Of a DNA stretch of 64,000 nt, positions 24,515 through 33,708 are shown one piece after another. Location: NCBI GenBank assembly GCA_038199985.1, contig JBBPYK010000131.1, forward strand, positions 1 through 64,000, written 5' to 3'. The notes under the pieces are model-generated. The model was not told the DNA's origin and did not search any database. It saw nothing but the letters and a program-made list of their open reading frames with translations. The stretch comes from Arthrobacter_J sp038199985. Its GTDB lineage: Bacteria > Actinomycetota > Actinomycetes > Actinomycetales > Micrococcaceae. The first letter of the stretch is position 1. Each line of letters begins with the position of its first letter. A program made the translations under genes and the position numbers.

Positions 24515-25933
24515 CTACTTTGTGATTAGACCGGACACTCTGGCCCGACGTCGTGCGTTGACCCTGCTCAAGACGGCAATGACCGCCACGAGCACAAAGG
24601 TGGACAACAGCTGGATTCGTGTGGTTTCAGCAAGGAATCCGATGGTCAGGATCCCCACCAAGAGGGCGACGCCGAGATAAGACAACGTTGGGAACGCTGC
24701 CATGCGCATGGGAAGCTCTGTGCCGTCTCGGTCAGCGCGCCGGCGCAGGATGATCTGCGAGATCAACGCCGACCCCCAGACCACCAGGCAGGTGGAGCCC
24801 ACGATGTTGAGCAGCACTGGAAGCACCATTTCAGGGAAGAGAAGTTCGAGTCCGGTTGCCAAGAACCCGAAAACCACTGATGCGAGGACTGCTGCAACGG
24901 GCACATTCAGGCCGTTGCGTCGACTGAGGAAGGCAGGAGCTTCGGTGCGTTCTGAGAGCGAAAAGATCATGCGGGATGCGCCATAAAGGTTGGCGTTCAG
25001 TGCCGAGAGCAGCGCAACGACGGCCACGAGGGTGATGGCTGTGTCCGCGCCCGGGATGGAAGCGATAGACAGTACGGCTGCGAAAGGCGAACTGAGCGCA
25101 TCGGAGGTCCAGGGCACCACCATGACAATCACGAATACCGAACCGACGTAGAACACCATGATCCGCCAGACAACTGTGCGGACAGCACTGCGGACGCTGC
25201 GTGAGGGGTTCTCTGTTTCTGCCGCTGCCACACTGACGATCTCGGTGCCGCCGAAGGCGAACACCACGACGAGCAGGCCCGCAGCGATTCCGCCAATTCC
25301 GGCGGGTGCAAAGCCGTCGCCGCCCAAGAGGTTGGAGAATCCCGGAGAGGGGGCATCGGGCAGTAGACCCAAGATGAGCGCCGCGCCGATGGCGAGAAAA
25401 ATGACGATGGCGGCCACTTTCAAAATGGCGAACCAGAACTCAAATTCGCCGAAGCTCTTCACCCCCAGAAGGTTAATGACGGTGAAAAGAATCATGAAGA
25501 TCAACGCCATGATGCCGGCGGGCATCACCGGCCAGATTCCTGCCAGTAGACCAGCGGCTCCGACTGCCTCGGCGGCGATGACGATGACCAGCTGGACCCA
25601 CCAGAGCCAGCCGATGGTAGCTCCGGCGGTAGTGCCCAAGGCCTTGGCGCAGTAAACGGAGAAGGCACCGCTGTTGGGATTGGCAGCCGCCATTTCACCA
25701 AGCGCCTGCATGACAATGATGATCAGCGTCCCAGCGATGAGGTACGAGATCAGGACGGCTGGCCCTGCTGCTTGCACGCCAACACCGGCTCCCAGGAAGA
25801 GCCCTGCGCCGATTGCACTGCCGAGCCCCATCATGATGAGTTGTCGGGGCTTCATGGATCCGCTGTTGGTGGACTGCGGGGACGACTCAACGTCGTCGGT
25901 CGTTTCTGGATTGTTCAGAGAGCTCGTGGTCAT
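24515..25933 (-). CDS. APC-superfamily amino-acid permease
   Basis: 472 residues with about 12 TM helices. KPRQLIMMGLGSAIGAGLFLGAG is the TM1 signature of the amino acid transporter (AAT) group (GABA, D-Ala/D-Ser/Gly, aromatic permeases), followed by GELAAANP-like EMAAANPNSGAFS and FAFGGTEIVSVAAAE in TM6. Specific substrate not determined. ATG 25933 is preferred to a GTG 13 codons earlier, as alignable sequence begins only later. Divergent from an Lrp-family gene, which probably regulates it in response to an amino acid. Confidence 0.87.
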   Translation of the reverse strand: MTTSSLNNPETTDDVESSPQSTNSGSMKPRQLIMMGLGSAIGAGLFLGAGVGVQAAGPAVLISYLIAGTLIIIVMQALGEMAAANPNSGAFSVYCAKALGTTAGATIGWLWWVQLVIVIAAEAVGAAGLLAGIWPVMPAGIMALIFMILFTVINLLGVKSFGEFEFWFAILKVAAIVIFLAIGAALILGLLPDAPSPGFSNLLGGDGFAPAGIGGIAAGLLVVVFAFGGTEIVSVAAAETENPSRSVRSAVRTVVWRIMVFYVGSVFVIVMVVPWTSDALSSPFAAVLSIASIPGADTAITLVAVVALLSALNANLYGASRMIFSLSERTEAPAFLSRRNGLNVPVAAVLASVVFGFLATGLELLFPEMVLPVLLNIVGSTCLVVWGSALISQIILRRRADRDGTELPMRMAAFPTLSYLGVALLVGILTIGFLAETTRIQLLSTFVLVAVIAVLSRVNARRRARVSGLITK

Positions 25934-26132
25934 GTGGCGCACTTTCGACAAGGGATTGCGTTGGTCATCCACAATGAACGGCCCAAATGACCGTAAACAC
26001 TGCTCTGATGTCCGTGCAAATCGTGACGGGGACCATAATCACTGTGTACAAAAGATGCAGGCCATGAGCGCTTGCTCTGTACACTTTGACTGACGTGGAC
26101 TCGGATAGATGCCGATTCCCTTGAGGAGGACC

Positions 26133-26612
26133 ATGGAGATCGATCAGCTCGACGCACGCATCATCACTCTTTTCACCGATGACCCCAGGATGAGCGTTCT
26201 TGAAGCCTCGCGCGTTTTGAAAGTTGCTCGGGCCACGGTGCAGTCCCGACTGGACCGCATGCAGCGGTCTGGCGTCATTTCCGGGTGGGGGCCTCGCGTG
26301 GATCCTGTGGTGCTTGGCTACAACGTGGTGGCTTACTGTGCCCTGGCCATCCGCCAAGACAAGGGGCACGACGCCGTCGCCGCGGCGTTGGAGAAGATCC
26401 CTGAGATTCAGGAAATCCATACGGTGTCCGGAGAAAGTGATCTGATGGCGCGGGTCGCAGCGCGGTCTAATTCAGACCTTCAGCGGGTGATTGACTCCAT
26501 TATTGCTACCAACACCATCGTGCGGTCTTCTACCGTCATTGTTCTCAATACTCACTTCGATGGACGCACACTTCCTCTGACTCGAGCGGCAGCGGGTCTA
26601 GAGCCTCGATAG
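26133..26612 (+). CDS. Lrp/AsnC-family transcriptional regulator
   Basis: 159 residues: N-terminal HTH (about 1-50, LDARIITLFTDDPRMSVLEASRVLKVARATVQSRLDRM in outline) and a C-terminal RAM ligand-binding domain with IQEIHTVSGESDLMARV. ATG 26133 follows GAGGAGG at 26123-26129, so the earlier in-frame ATG at 26109 is not used. Lrp-type proteins sense amino acids; the divergent permease gene 200 bp away is the obvious candidate target. Confidence 0.9.
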   Translation: MEIDQLDARIITLFTDDPRMSVLEASRVLKVARATVQSRLDRMQRSGVISGWGPRVDPVVLGYNVVAYCALAIRQDKGHDAVAAALEKIPEIQEIHTVSGESDLMARVAARSNSDLQRVIDSIIATNTIVRSSTVIVLNTHFDGRTLPLTRAAAGLEPR

Positions 26613-26672
26613 TGATGGCACACGGTGAACAAGTCGCAGTGAAGTTTCGATTACCGAATAGTTCTAAAAGTG

Positions 26673-26697
26673 AGTTATGGTCATATTGACCGTTACT
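26673..26697. promoter_or_regulatory. Candidate NrtR operator before the NAD operon
   Basis: GGTCA (26679-26683) and TGACC (26687-26691) form a perfect inverted repeat around TAT, extended outward by AGT/ACT at 26673-26675 and 26695-26697 (9 of 12 pairs match over 25 bp). It lies 47 bp before the nrtR GTG, inside the promoter interval. NrtR repressors autoregulate NAD operons through such dyads; assignment is by position. Confidence 0.6.
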
Positions 26698-26737
26698 ATC
26701 GGCGTGAAAGCGCCGTCCTTCCTGCGACAGGGTTCCC

Positions 26738-27484
26738 GTGATCACCAGCGCCAACGTTTCGGAGCGCCGTCAGGCCACTCCTGGTCTGGCGATCTCTACG
26801 GTCATCTTCGCTCTGCGTCCCAGCGTCGGTTCAGGCAGGCCTACTCTGTGGCTTCCGCTGGTCCGTCGTGTACGCCAGCCGCACCTGAAAATGTGGGCGC
26901 TCCCGGGCGGACCGCTGGGCCACGACGAGTCGCTCTCGGATGCAGCTGGGCGAAACCTCGCGGAAACCACAGGCCTTTCTCCGCGGTACCTCGAACAGCT
27001 TTACGCCTTTGGGGGCCTGGACCGCTCACCGGGGCAACGTCTGGTTTCCATTGTCTATTGGGCCCTGGTGCAGCCGGACATTGCCGCTCTAGCGCAAGAA
27101 TCTGAGAACGTCAGGTGGTTCAGAGCAGATGATCTGGATGAGCTGGCTTTCGATCACAATGAGATTGTCCGCTACGCGCTGTGGCGGCTGCGCAACAAAA
27201 TGGAGTACGGCTCCATCGCGTATAACTTCCTCGGCTCCACGTTCACGCTGGCGCAGGTGCGGGAAGTATACGAGGCAGTTCTGAACCGGCGGCTGGACCC
27301 GGCAAACTTCCGCCGGCAGCTCCGCGCCACAGTCGACATCGAACCCACAGACGAGTTCCTTCAAGGTGGCCGACACCGACCGCCGCGCTTGTACCGCTAT
27401 ACCGGCGGCGACCCCGCAGAAACACCCTCTGACATGAATGCCGTTCTATCCACCACCGAAAGCGAACATCGGAGTAACCCATGA
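26738..27484 (+). CDS. nrtR: NrtR, NUDIX-type repressor of NAD biosynthesis
   Basis: 248 residues. The N-terminal NUDIX domain (about 15-150) has a degenerate Nudix box: GGPLGHDE is kept, but the REUxEE part reads RNLAET, so hydrolysis is probably lost and it serves as an ADP-ribose or NAD-metabolite sensor. The C-terminal winged HTH (about 155-230) has FTLAQVREVYEAVLNRRLDPANFRRQL, typical of NrtR. It overlaps nadA by 4 nt and heads the de novo NAD operon. Start is GTG. Confidence 0.92.
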   Translation: MITSANVSERRQATPGLAISTVIFALRPSVGSGRPTLWLPLVRRVRQPHLKMWALPGGPLGHDESLSDAAGRNLAETTGLSPRYLEQLYAFGGLDRSPGQRLVSIVYWALVQPDIAALAQESENVRWFRADDLDELAFDHNEIVRYALWRLRNKMEYGSIAYNFLGSTFTLAQVREVYEAVLNRRLDPANFRRQLRATVDIEPTDEFLQGGRHRPPRLYRYTGGDPAETPSDMNAVLSTTESEHRSNP

Positions 27485-28776
27485 GCAGCGTCAACACCGC
27501 CGTGCAGCTGATTACGCGTCAAGAAGCAGAACAGAACCTTGCGAACCGGGGATCGGCCGGAACCTGTAGCCCCGAGCTTGCCTCGTCTCCCTGGAACTTC
27601 GACGACGGGTCGCCGTCCTATGGTCCGGGCGCTTCTAAGGCGGATGCCATTCCCTCGACCACGCCCCGGCAGGGGAGCCTTCCGCAGGAATACCGGGACG
27701 CGAACGACGACGAACTTCACCACCGCATCATGACGGCAAAGGAAACGCTCGGTGACAGAGTGGTCATGCTCGGCCACTTCTACCAGCGTGATGAAGTGGT
27801 CCGCTATGCAGACTTTGTAGGGGACTCCTTCCAGCTCGCCCGTGCGGCGACAGAGCGGACAGAGGCCGAAGCAATCGTCTTCTGCGGAGTGCACTTCATG
27901 GCTGAGACCGCGGACCTGCTCTCCCAGGAGAATCAGGCAGTCATCCTGCCGAACCTTGCTGCGGGTTGCTCCATGGCGGACATGGCAGACATAGATTCTG
28001 TGACCGAATGTTGGGAGCAGCTTGAAGACGTTTTCGGCACGGAGCCTGATGCCGATGGGCGTGTGCCGGTCATACCCGTGACCTACATGAACTCTTCGGC
28101 CGCACTCAAGGGTTTCTGTGGTGAACATGGCGGAATCGTGTGTACCTCGTCAAACGCCGCGACCGTCCTGGAATGGGCTTTCGAGCGTGGACAGCGCGTC
28201 CTGTTCTTCCCCGATCAGCATCTGGGCCGCAACACAGCCAAGGCCATGGGAGTGCCGCTGGAACAGATGCCCATGTGGAATCCGCGCGAGGCGCTCGGAG
28301 GTAACTCAGAAGAGGGCTTGCAGGATTCACGCGTTATTCTGTGGCATGGTTTCTGCTCCGTCCACAAGCGCTTCACCGTGGCGCAGATCGAGAAGGCGCG
28401 CCAGGATTTCCCGGACGTCCGTGTCATTGTGCACCCAGAGTGCCCCATGCCCGTGGTGGACGCAGCGGATGAATCCGGTAGTACCGACTACATCCGCAAA
28501 GCCATTGCCGCAGCAGCCCCCGGAGCCACCTTTGCCGTGGGCACCGAGATCAACATGGTGAACCGTTTAGCTGCCGAACATCCAGAGCACACTATCTTCT
28601 GCCTGGATCCAGTTATCTGCCCTTGCTCCACCATGTATCGTATCCACCCTGGTTACCTGGCGTGGGTTCTGGAAGGGCTGGTTCGCGGAGAAGTCCTCAA
28701 TCAGATCAAGGTTCCGGACGCCGTCGCCGGTCCTGCACGGACGGCACTGGAACGGATGTTGGCGGCGAAGCCATGA
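27481..28776 (+). CDS. nadA: Quinolinate synthase
   Basis: Condenses iminoaspartate with dihydroxyacetone phosphate to quinolinate using a [4Fe-4S] cluster. 431 residues; long N-terminal extension of about 70 residues before the core, as in actinobacteria. Cluster and substrate motifs visible are VFCGVHFMAETADLL, VTYMNSSAALKGFCG, VHPECPMPVVDAAD and CLDPVICPC. It overlaps nrtR and nadB by 4 nt each. Confidence 0.96.
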   Translation: MSSVNTAVQLITRQEAEQNLANRGSAGTCSPELASSPWNFDDGSPSYGPGASKADAIPSTTPRQGSLPQEYRDANDDELHHRIMTAKETLGDRVVMLGHFYQRDEVVRYADFVGDSFQLARAATERTEAEAIVFCGVHFMAETADLLSQENQAVILPNLAAGCSMADMADIDSVTECWEQLEDVFGTEPDADGRVPVIPVTYMNSSAALKGFCGEHGGIVCTSSNAATVLEWAFERGQRVLFFPDQHLGRNTAKAMGVPLEQMPMWNPREALGGNSEEGLQDSRVILWHGFCSVHKRFTVAQIEKARQDFPDVRVIVHPECPMPVVDAADESGSTDYIRKAIAAAAPGATFAVGTEINMVNRLAAEHPEHTIFCLDPVICPCSTMYRIHPGYLAWVLEGLVRGEVLNQIKVPDAVAGPARTALERMLAAKP

Positions 28777-30359
28777 ACCCAGCGGGTCACCCCGGATCAA
28801 TCCTGATCGCCGGTTCCGGAATTGCTGGTCTCCACGCTGCCCTGTGTGCGGTCCGGATGCTTCCGGAAACGGCGATTACCCTGGTCTCCAAAGCGTCGTT
28901 GCAGCAGAGCAATACCTGGCATGCTCAGGGCGGAATCGCAGCGGTTCTTCCCCAGGGACAATGCGCGCCCGGTGACAGCTGGCAGGCGCACAGTGACGAC
29001 ACCGTCCGTGCCGGAGCCTCAACGGCCAACACCACAGCAGTAAACGCACTCTGTAGCGACGCTGCGGCGCGTATCCAGTGGCTACTGACTGAAGGTGTTC
29101 GACTGGACCGGGAAAAAGACGGCAGCCTCTGCCTCACCAGAGAAGCGGCCCATTCGGCGCCGCGGATCCTGCACTGCGGTGGAGATGCCACCGGAAAGGG
29201 CATAGCGTCCGCCCTGATCGACGCCGTCCTCGCCGAACCCCGAATCACCGTCCTCGATCACGCGTTCCTGAAGGACGTCGTTGTGCGGTCCAGAAAAGTA
29301 GCTGGGGCCACCGTGCTGACTGGCGGTTCGGAGCAGTACCTCGCGGCCGAAGCCGTAGTGCTCGCGACAGGCGGGGCAGGCCAATTGTATGAACACAACA
29401 CGAATCCCGACGTCGCCACAGCCGACGGCATTGCTGTCGCCTGGCGGGCGGGCGCCGCACTGACCGACCTGGAATTCTTTCAGTTCCACCCGACGTCGCT
29501 CGATGTGCCCGGAAACCCCCTGATCTCTGAAGCACTGCGGGGGGAGGGCGCCGTCCTTCTGGACGCGGCTGACGAACGCTTCATGAACGGCTACCACCCC
29601 GACGCAGAGCTTGCACCACGCGACGTCGTCTCCCGGTCGATCATGCGTCATCTCCAACGAACAGGAGAGCGCCATGTCTTCCTTGACGCACGCGCGCTTG
29701 AGAGAGGCCGTCCCGGGTACCTCGCGAAAAGATTTCCCACGCTGGCCAGGCTCACCTCGGAACATGGTTTCGACTGGGCGTCCCAACCAATTCCAGTAGT
29801 GCCCGCCGCGCACTACTGGATGGGCGGCGTACGTACTGACCTCTACGGACGTACCTCGCTGGAAGGGCTCTACGCCGTCGGAGAAGCTGCCTGCACCGGA
29901 GTTCACGGAGCGAATCGCCTTGCCTCAAACTCGCTACTGGAGGGCCTCGTCTTCGCCGAGCGCGCCATCACGTCCATGACCGTGGGCACTTCCTGCCCCG
30001 TGACAGGCGTTTGGCCAGTAGCCGACGTCGGCCCCCGTGAACTCTCCACGGCAGGAACCGAACCGTTCACGCGTGCAGAACTTCAACATCTGATGTCGGA
30101 TAAGGCGGGAGTGATCCGGGACAACGCTGGCCTCAGAACAGCAGCCAAACAGCTTGCCACCTGGTCCAGTCCCCACCACGGCAACAGACACATCACCGAC
30201 TACGAGGACGAAAACCTGCTGATAACTGCCCGCCTCCTGGTTGCCGCGGCCGCACATCGCAAAGAATCCCTCGGAGCCCACTACCGAACCGATTTCCCTC
30301 CGGCGCCACCTCAGAACGCCACCGAAACCAGCCGACTCTACGCGAGGACCTCTGCATGA
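28773..30359 (+). CDS. nadB: L-aspartate oxidase
   Basis: FAD enzyme oxidising L-aspartate to iminoaspartate for NadA. 528 residues from ATG 28773, which overlaps the nadA stop; the open frame upstream lies inside nadA. FAD site ILIAGSGIAGLHAAL, then SNTWHAQGGIAAV, SEALRGEGAVLLDA and GLYAVGEAACTGVHGANRLASNSLLE, all canonical for the succinate dehydrogenase/aspartate oxidase flavoprotein family. The C-terminal helical domain is present. Overlaps nadC by 4 nt. Confidence 0.96.
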   Translation: MNPAGHPGSILIAGSGIAGLHAALCAVRMLPETAITLVSKASLQQSNTWHAQGGIAAVLPQGQCAPGDSWQAHSDDTVRAGASTANTTAVNALCSDAAARIQWLLTEGVRLDREKDGSLCLTREAAHSAPRILHCGGDATGKGIASALIDAVLAEPRITVLDHAFLKDVVVRSRKVAGATVLTGGSEQYLAAEAVVLATGGAGQLYEHNTNPDVATADGIAVAWRAGAALTDLEFFQFHPTSLDVPGNPLISEALRGEGAVLLDAADERFMNGYHPDAELAPRDVVSRSIMRHLQRTGERHVFLDARALERGRPGYLAKRFPTLARLTSEHGFDWASQPIPVVPAAHYWMGGVRTDLYGRTSLEGLYAVGEAACTGVHGANRLASNSLLEGLVFAERAITSMTVGTSCPVTGVWPVADVGPRELSTAGTEPFTRAELQHLMSDKAGVIRDNAGLRTAAKQLATWSSPHHGNRHITDYEDENLLITARLLVAAAAHRKESLGAHYRTDFPPAPPQNATETSRLYARTSA

Positions 30360-31237
30360 ACCACCTCCAACAACCCGACTCCGTGACCGTCCGGCGCATC
30401 GTCGAATCGGCGCTCGCAGAGGACTCACCATGGGGCGACATCACCTCCGAGACGCTTATTCCGGTCGGTGCGCAGGCCACGGCCAAATTGAGGGCGCGGG
30501 AATCGGGCGTCTTCTGCGGGGAGACGGTGATCTGTACTTCCCTGGAGTTGGTTCACCCAGAGATACAGCTGGAGTTTTTGGTGCACGACGGCGACCGGTT
30601 CGCCTCGGGCACGGAGCTGGCGGTGATCACAGGAGACGCACGCGCCATCCTGCGAGCAGAGCGCGTTGCGCTCAACCTGGCACAGCGGCTCAGCGGCATT
30701 GCCACGCTCACCGCTGAGTTCGTTGCCGCTGTCGAGGGCACCGCGGCCAGAATCGTCGACACCCGGAAGACAACTCCTGGTCTGCGGGTTCTGGAACGGT
30801 TCGCCGTTCGCTGCGGTGGTGGCTACAACCACAGGTTCAGTCTTTCGGATGCCGTGATGGCCAAGGACAACCACCTCGCTATTCTGACTGCAGGCGGAGG
30901 AGATCTGACGCAGGAACTGATCGCCGCCAAAGGACGGCTGCCACACACTGTGCACTTTGAGGTGGAGGTAGACCGGCTCGATCAGGTAGAGCCTGTCCTG
31001 GCCGCGGGCGTAGACACGATCATGTTGGATAACTTCACCCTCGATGACCTGGTCAAGGGTGTAGATCTCATCGGTGGCCGTGCACTCGTGGAAGCAAGTG
31101 GCAATGTTCGCGTGGAGACTGTTGGCGCGATCGCACGAACCGGCGTCGATGTCATCTCCTCGGGTGCGCTTACGCATAGTGCGCCAGCGCTGGATCTTGG
31201 CCTTGACATCGAAATCCTTACGCCGGCCAGCTCATGA
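30356..31237 (+). CDS. nadC: Nicotinate-nucleotide pyrophosphorylase (carboxylating)
   Basis: Quinolinate phosphoribosyltransferase giving nicotinate mononucleotide. 293 residues. LAEDSPWGDITSETL at the start, NLAQRLSGIAT, RIVDTRKTTPGLRVLE (substrate Arg/Lys) and GGGYNHRFSLSDAVMAKDNH are all family signatures, with the late FEVEVDRLDQ and IMLDNF strands. Overlaps the neighbours by 4 nt on both sides. Confidence 0.97.
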   Translation: MNHLQQPDSVTVRRIVESALAEDSPWGDITSETLIPVGAQATAKLRARESGVFCGETVICTSLELVHPEIQLEFLVHDGDRFASGTELAVITGDARAILRAERVALNLAQRLSGIATLTAEFVAAVEGTAARIVDTRKTTPGLRVLERFAVRCGGGYNHRFSLSDAVMAKDNHLAILTAGGGDLTQELIAAKGRLPHTVHFEVEVDRLDQVEPVLAAGVDTIMLDNFTLDDLVKGVDLIGGRALVEASGNVRVETVGAIARTGVDVISSGALTHSAPALDLGLDIEILTPASS

Positions 31238-32385
31238 TCTATCTCGACGCTGCGGCAACATCCCCTCCGCGCAAGGCAGTCCTTGAAGCCATTTGGCCGC
31301 TGATGACCAACGACTTTGGCAACCCCGCAAGTTCGCACTCGTTGGGGGAGTCCGCAGCGCGTGCAGCTGAGTATGCGCGGACGACGGCGGCCCAGGTTCT
31401 GGGGTGCCGTCCGGGAGAGCTGGTGTTCACCTCCGGGGGGACCGAGGCGAACAATCTGGCCATCAAGGGAATGGCGCTGGCTCGACCCGCGGGAAGACAC
31501 CTGGTGACGTCGGCTGTCGAGCATCCGTCTGTACTGGAGAGCATCGACTATTTGCGGGAGCACCACGGGTTCCGTGTCTCGGTCCTGCCCGTAGACGCGG
31601 ATGGACTCGTGGCGCCTACGGATTTGGAGGCGGCGCTGACGCCACTGACAACACTGTGCAGCATCATGTACGCCAATAATGAGGTGGGAACGGTTCAACC
31701 GGTCGCCGAGCTTGCGCAAATCTGCGCCGAGTATGGCGTGCCGTTTCACACGGACGCTGTCCAGGCTGCTGGCTGGCTACCACTTGATGTCGCCGGTCTC
31801 GGAGTGGATGCGCTCTCGATCTCCGGACACAAACTCGGCGCGCCCAAAGGGTGCGGCCTGCTGTATGTCAAGGGCCGGCGTCGGCTGCAGCCGCAGATCC
31901 ACGGCGGGGGGCAGCAGCGCGGGAAACGATCAGGAACGGAGAATGTAGCGGGTGCCGTTGCCGTCGCCACTGTGCTGAAATTGGCGGAAGCCGACCGTTC
32001 ATCCGCCGTGGAGACCGCAGTTGCCCTTCGCAACCATCTCATTGAAACCGTGCAGCGCGATGTGCCGGATGCGATCCTCACCGGGCATCACTCATTACGC
32101 TTGCCAGCGCACGCGTCGTTCTGTTTCCCCGGTACCAGCGGGGAGTCGGTACTGCTTGAACTGGAACGGGCCGGCGTGGTCTGCTCCAGTGGATCCGCCT
32201 GCGCGGCGGGCTCTGATGAGCCATCCGGGGTCCTCACAGCCATGGGAATCAGCCGTGATATTGCCCAGACCGCGGTCAGACTGACGTTCGACTCCGGGAT
32301 GCAGGAAAAGGAGATGTCGTTGGCGGCACGGGCCGTGGGGAAGGCAGTGGCCACCGTCAAACGGTTGGGCATGCCTCAGTCGTAG
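31234..32385 (+). CDS. Cysteine desulfurase, NadS-like (IscS/NifS family)
   Basis: 383-residue PLP enzyme releasing sulfur from cysteine. MIYLDAAATSPP start, TSGGTEANNLAIKG, Schiff-base Lys in SISGHKLGAPKG and active-site Cys in CSSGSACAAGSDEPS. Placed fifth in the NAD operon with a 4-nt overlap, it most likely supplies sulfur for the NadA iron-sulfur cluster, as described for nadS in other bacteria. Its 3' end overlaps the convergent SDR gene by 10 nt. Confidence 0.92.
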   Translation: MIYLDAAATSPPRKAVLEAIWPLMTNDFGNPASSHSLGESAARAAEYARTTAAQVLGCRPGELVFTSGGTEANNLAIKGMALARPAGRHLVTSAVEHPSVLESIDYLREHHGFRVSVLPVDADGLVAPTDLEAALTPLTTLCSIMYANNEVGTVQPVAELAQICAEYGVPFHTDAVQAAGWLPLDVAGLGVDALSISGHKLGAPKGCGLLYVKGRRRLQPQIHGGGQQRGKRSGTENVAGAVAVATVLKLAEADRSSAVETAVALRNHLIETVQRDVPDAILTGHHSLRLPAHASFCFPGTSGESVLLELERAGVVCSSGSACAAGSDEPSGVLTAMGISRDIAQTAVRLTFDSGMQEKEMSLAARAVGKAVATVKRLGMPQS

Positions 32386-33260
32386 TTGACCCCGGTCAGC
32401 TCTTCGCTCCGATTCCACAACCGGAGAGCAATGTCTTCATCCAGCACGGCCGGTGAGGGTGCCACCAGCGTTGCCGTGCCGCGTAATTCTCCGGGCCCGT
32501 TGGGGCCGTAATAGTCGCCACCCTGAACATCTGCCGCTGTTGCGGCGTAGAGCGTGGGCAAACAGGCTGATTCGGCGGGCTGACCCATGGCCGCGAACAA
32601 CCCTCCGAGCAGATCCAGGGCGCCCCTGTGACTGCCACGTTTAGTGAGGTTTGTTCCAGAAACACCCGGATGAGCAGCGACCGAGATGATGTCCGTGCCC
32701 GATGTGCGCAGCCAGCGCTCAAGCTCCATAGCGAAATACAGGTTGGCCAGCTTGCTCTGGGAGTACGCCTGCCACCGGCGATAGCTTCTTTCAGAGTTGA
32801 GGTCCTCGAAGCGAATCTTCCCGCGACGGTGCGCAATGCTGGACAGTGTGATCACCCGCGGGACCGAACCGGCACGGAGCTGGTCCATCAAAAGCCCAGT
32901 CAAGGCAAAGTGCCCCAGATGGTTCACTCCGAACTGCATTTCGAAACCGTCTTGTGTTCGGGTAAGTGGCGGTGCCATCACGCCAGCGTTGTTGATCAAC
33001 ACGTCCACCGGTTGTTCCACGCGTTTGGCGAAGCTACGGATACTCTCCAGACTGGCGAGATCCAACTCTGCCGTGTGGCAGGTCTGGTTCCCTGTCCTTT
33101 CCTGGACCATGCGCAGCGCAGCCTCGGCCTTGTCCGGGTTCCTGCAGGCCATCGTGACCACTGCACCAGACTCAGCCAAAGCCAAGGAGGTCTGCAAACC
33201 GATTCCACTATTTGCACCGGTGACGATGATACGCCGACCGGAAATACGCTCAGACTCCAT
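32376..33260 (-). CDS. Short-chain dehydrogenase/reductase
   Basis: 294 residues from ATG 33260, which overlaps the end of the MarR gene by 11 nt; the longer frame lies inside that gene. Rossmann motif GANSGIGLQ (TGxxxGIG), NNAGV, then a catalytic Ser...YxxxK: LSSIAHRRGK and YSQSKLANLYFA. The spacing and C-terminal length match retinol dehydrogenase/protochlorophyllide-reductase-like SDRs. Substrate unknown. Third gene of an LLM oxidoreductase-marR-SDR operon. Confidence 0.88.
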   Translation of the reverse strand: MESERISGRRIIVTGANSGIGLQTSLALAESGAVVTMACRNPDKAEAALRMVQERTGNQTCHTAELDLASLESIRSFAKRVEQPVDVLINNAGVMAPPLTRTQDGFEMQFGVNHLGHFALTGLLMDQLRAGSVPRVITLSSIAHRRGKIRFEDLNSERSYRRWQAYSQSKLANLYFAMELERWLRTSGTDIISVAAHPGVSGTNLTKRGSHRGALDLLGGLFAAMGQPAESACLPTLYAATAADVQGGDYYGPNGPGELRGTATLVAPSPAVLDEDIALRLWNRSEELTGVNYD

Positions 33261-33708
33261 CGACGCTGCGCCGCAACTTGTCCGTGAGTCGCCGCAGATC
33301 CCGCAGCTCATCCTGCGTCAGCGCGGGCTCAAGGAGGCTACGAATCCGTTTCACATGAATTCGGCCCATGGAACGCTGAAGCGCTAGCCCTGCATCCGTC
33401 AGCGCGAGTTCAACGCCGCGATGGTCCGACGCTGCGGCCCGGCGCATGACCAGGCCACGAGCTTCGAGCCGGTCCAACATCCGGCTGAGACTGGGCTGAC
33501 TGAGAAGTAGATGCTCGTTCAGGTCCTTCAGCCGCGTCCAACCTGTGGGGCATCGGGTCAGGTTGAACATCACGTCATACTCTCGCATGGTGAGTTGTTT
33601 GAAATCTGGGTCACTTTGTAACTGACGCATGACGGACACCTGAGTGCGAAACAGCGACTCCCATGTGTCGGTGCTCAATTGGGCATCGTGTTCACTGTGT
33701 GCTGGCAT
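33250..33708 (-). CDS. MarR-family transcriptional regulator
   Basis: 152 residues from ATG 33708 (upstream frame lies within the flavin enzyme gene). Helical N-terminus, then HTH LKDLNEHLLLSQPSLSRMLDRLEARGLVMRR and wing AASDHRGVELALTDAGLAL, canonical MarR. It sits between two oxidoreductase genes, overlapping both, and probably represses this operon through a palindrome in front of the first gene. The inducer would be a small phenolic, quinone or electrophile (inference). Confidence 0.88.
   Translation of the reverse strand: MPAHSEHDAQLSTDTWESLFRTQVSVMRQLQSDPDFKQLTMREYDVMFNLTRCPTGWTRLKDLNEHLLLSQPSLSRMLDRLEARGLVMRRAAASDHRGVELALTDAGLALQRSMGRIHVKRIRSLLEPALTQDELRDLRRLTDKLRRSVDGV

Noticed and set aside
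28623..28772. N-terminal extension of NadB
   Set aside because: Lies inside nadA; the FAD motif follows closely after ATG 28773, which overlaps the nadA stop as at the other junctions.
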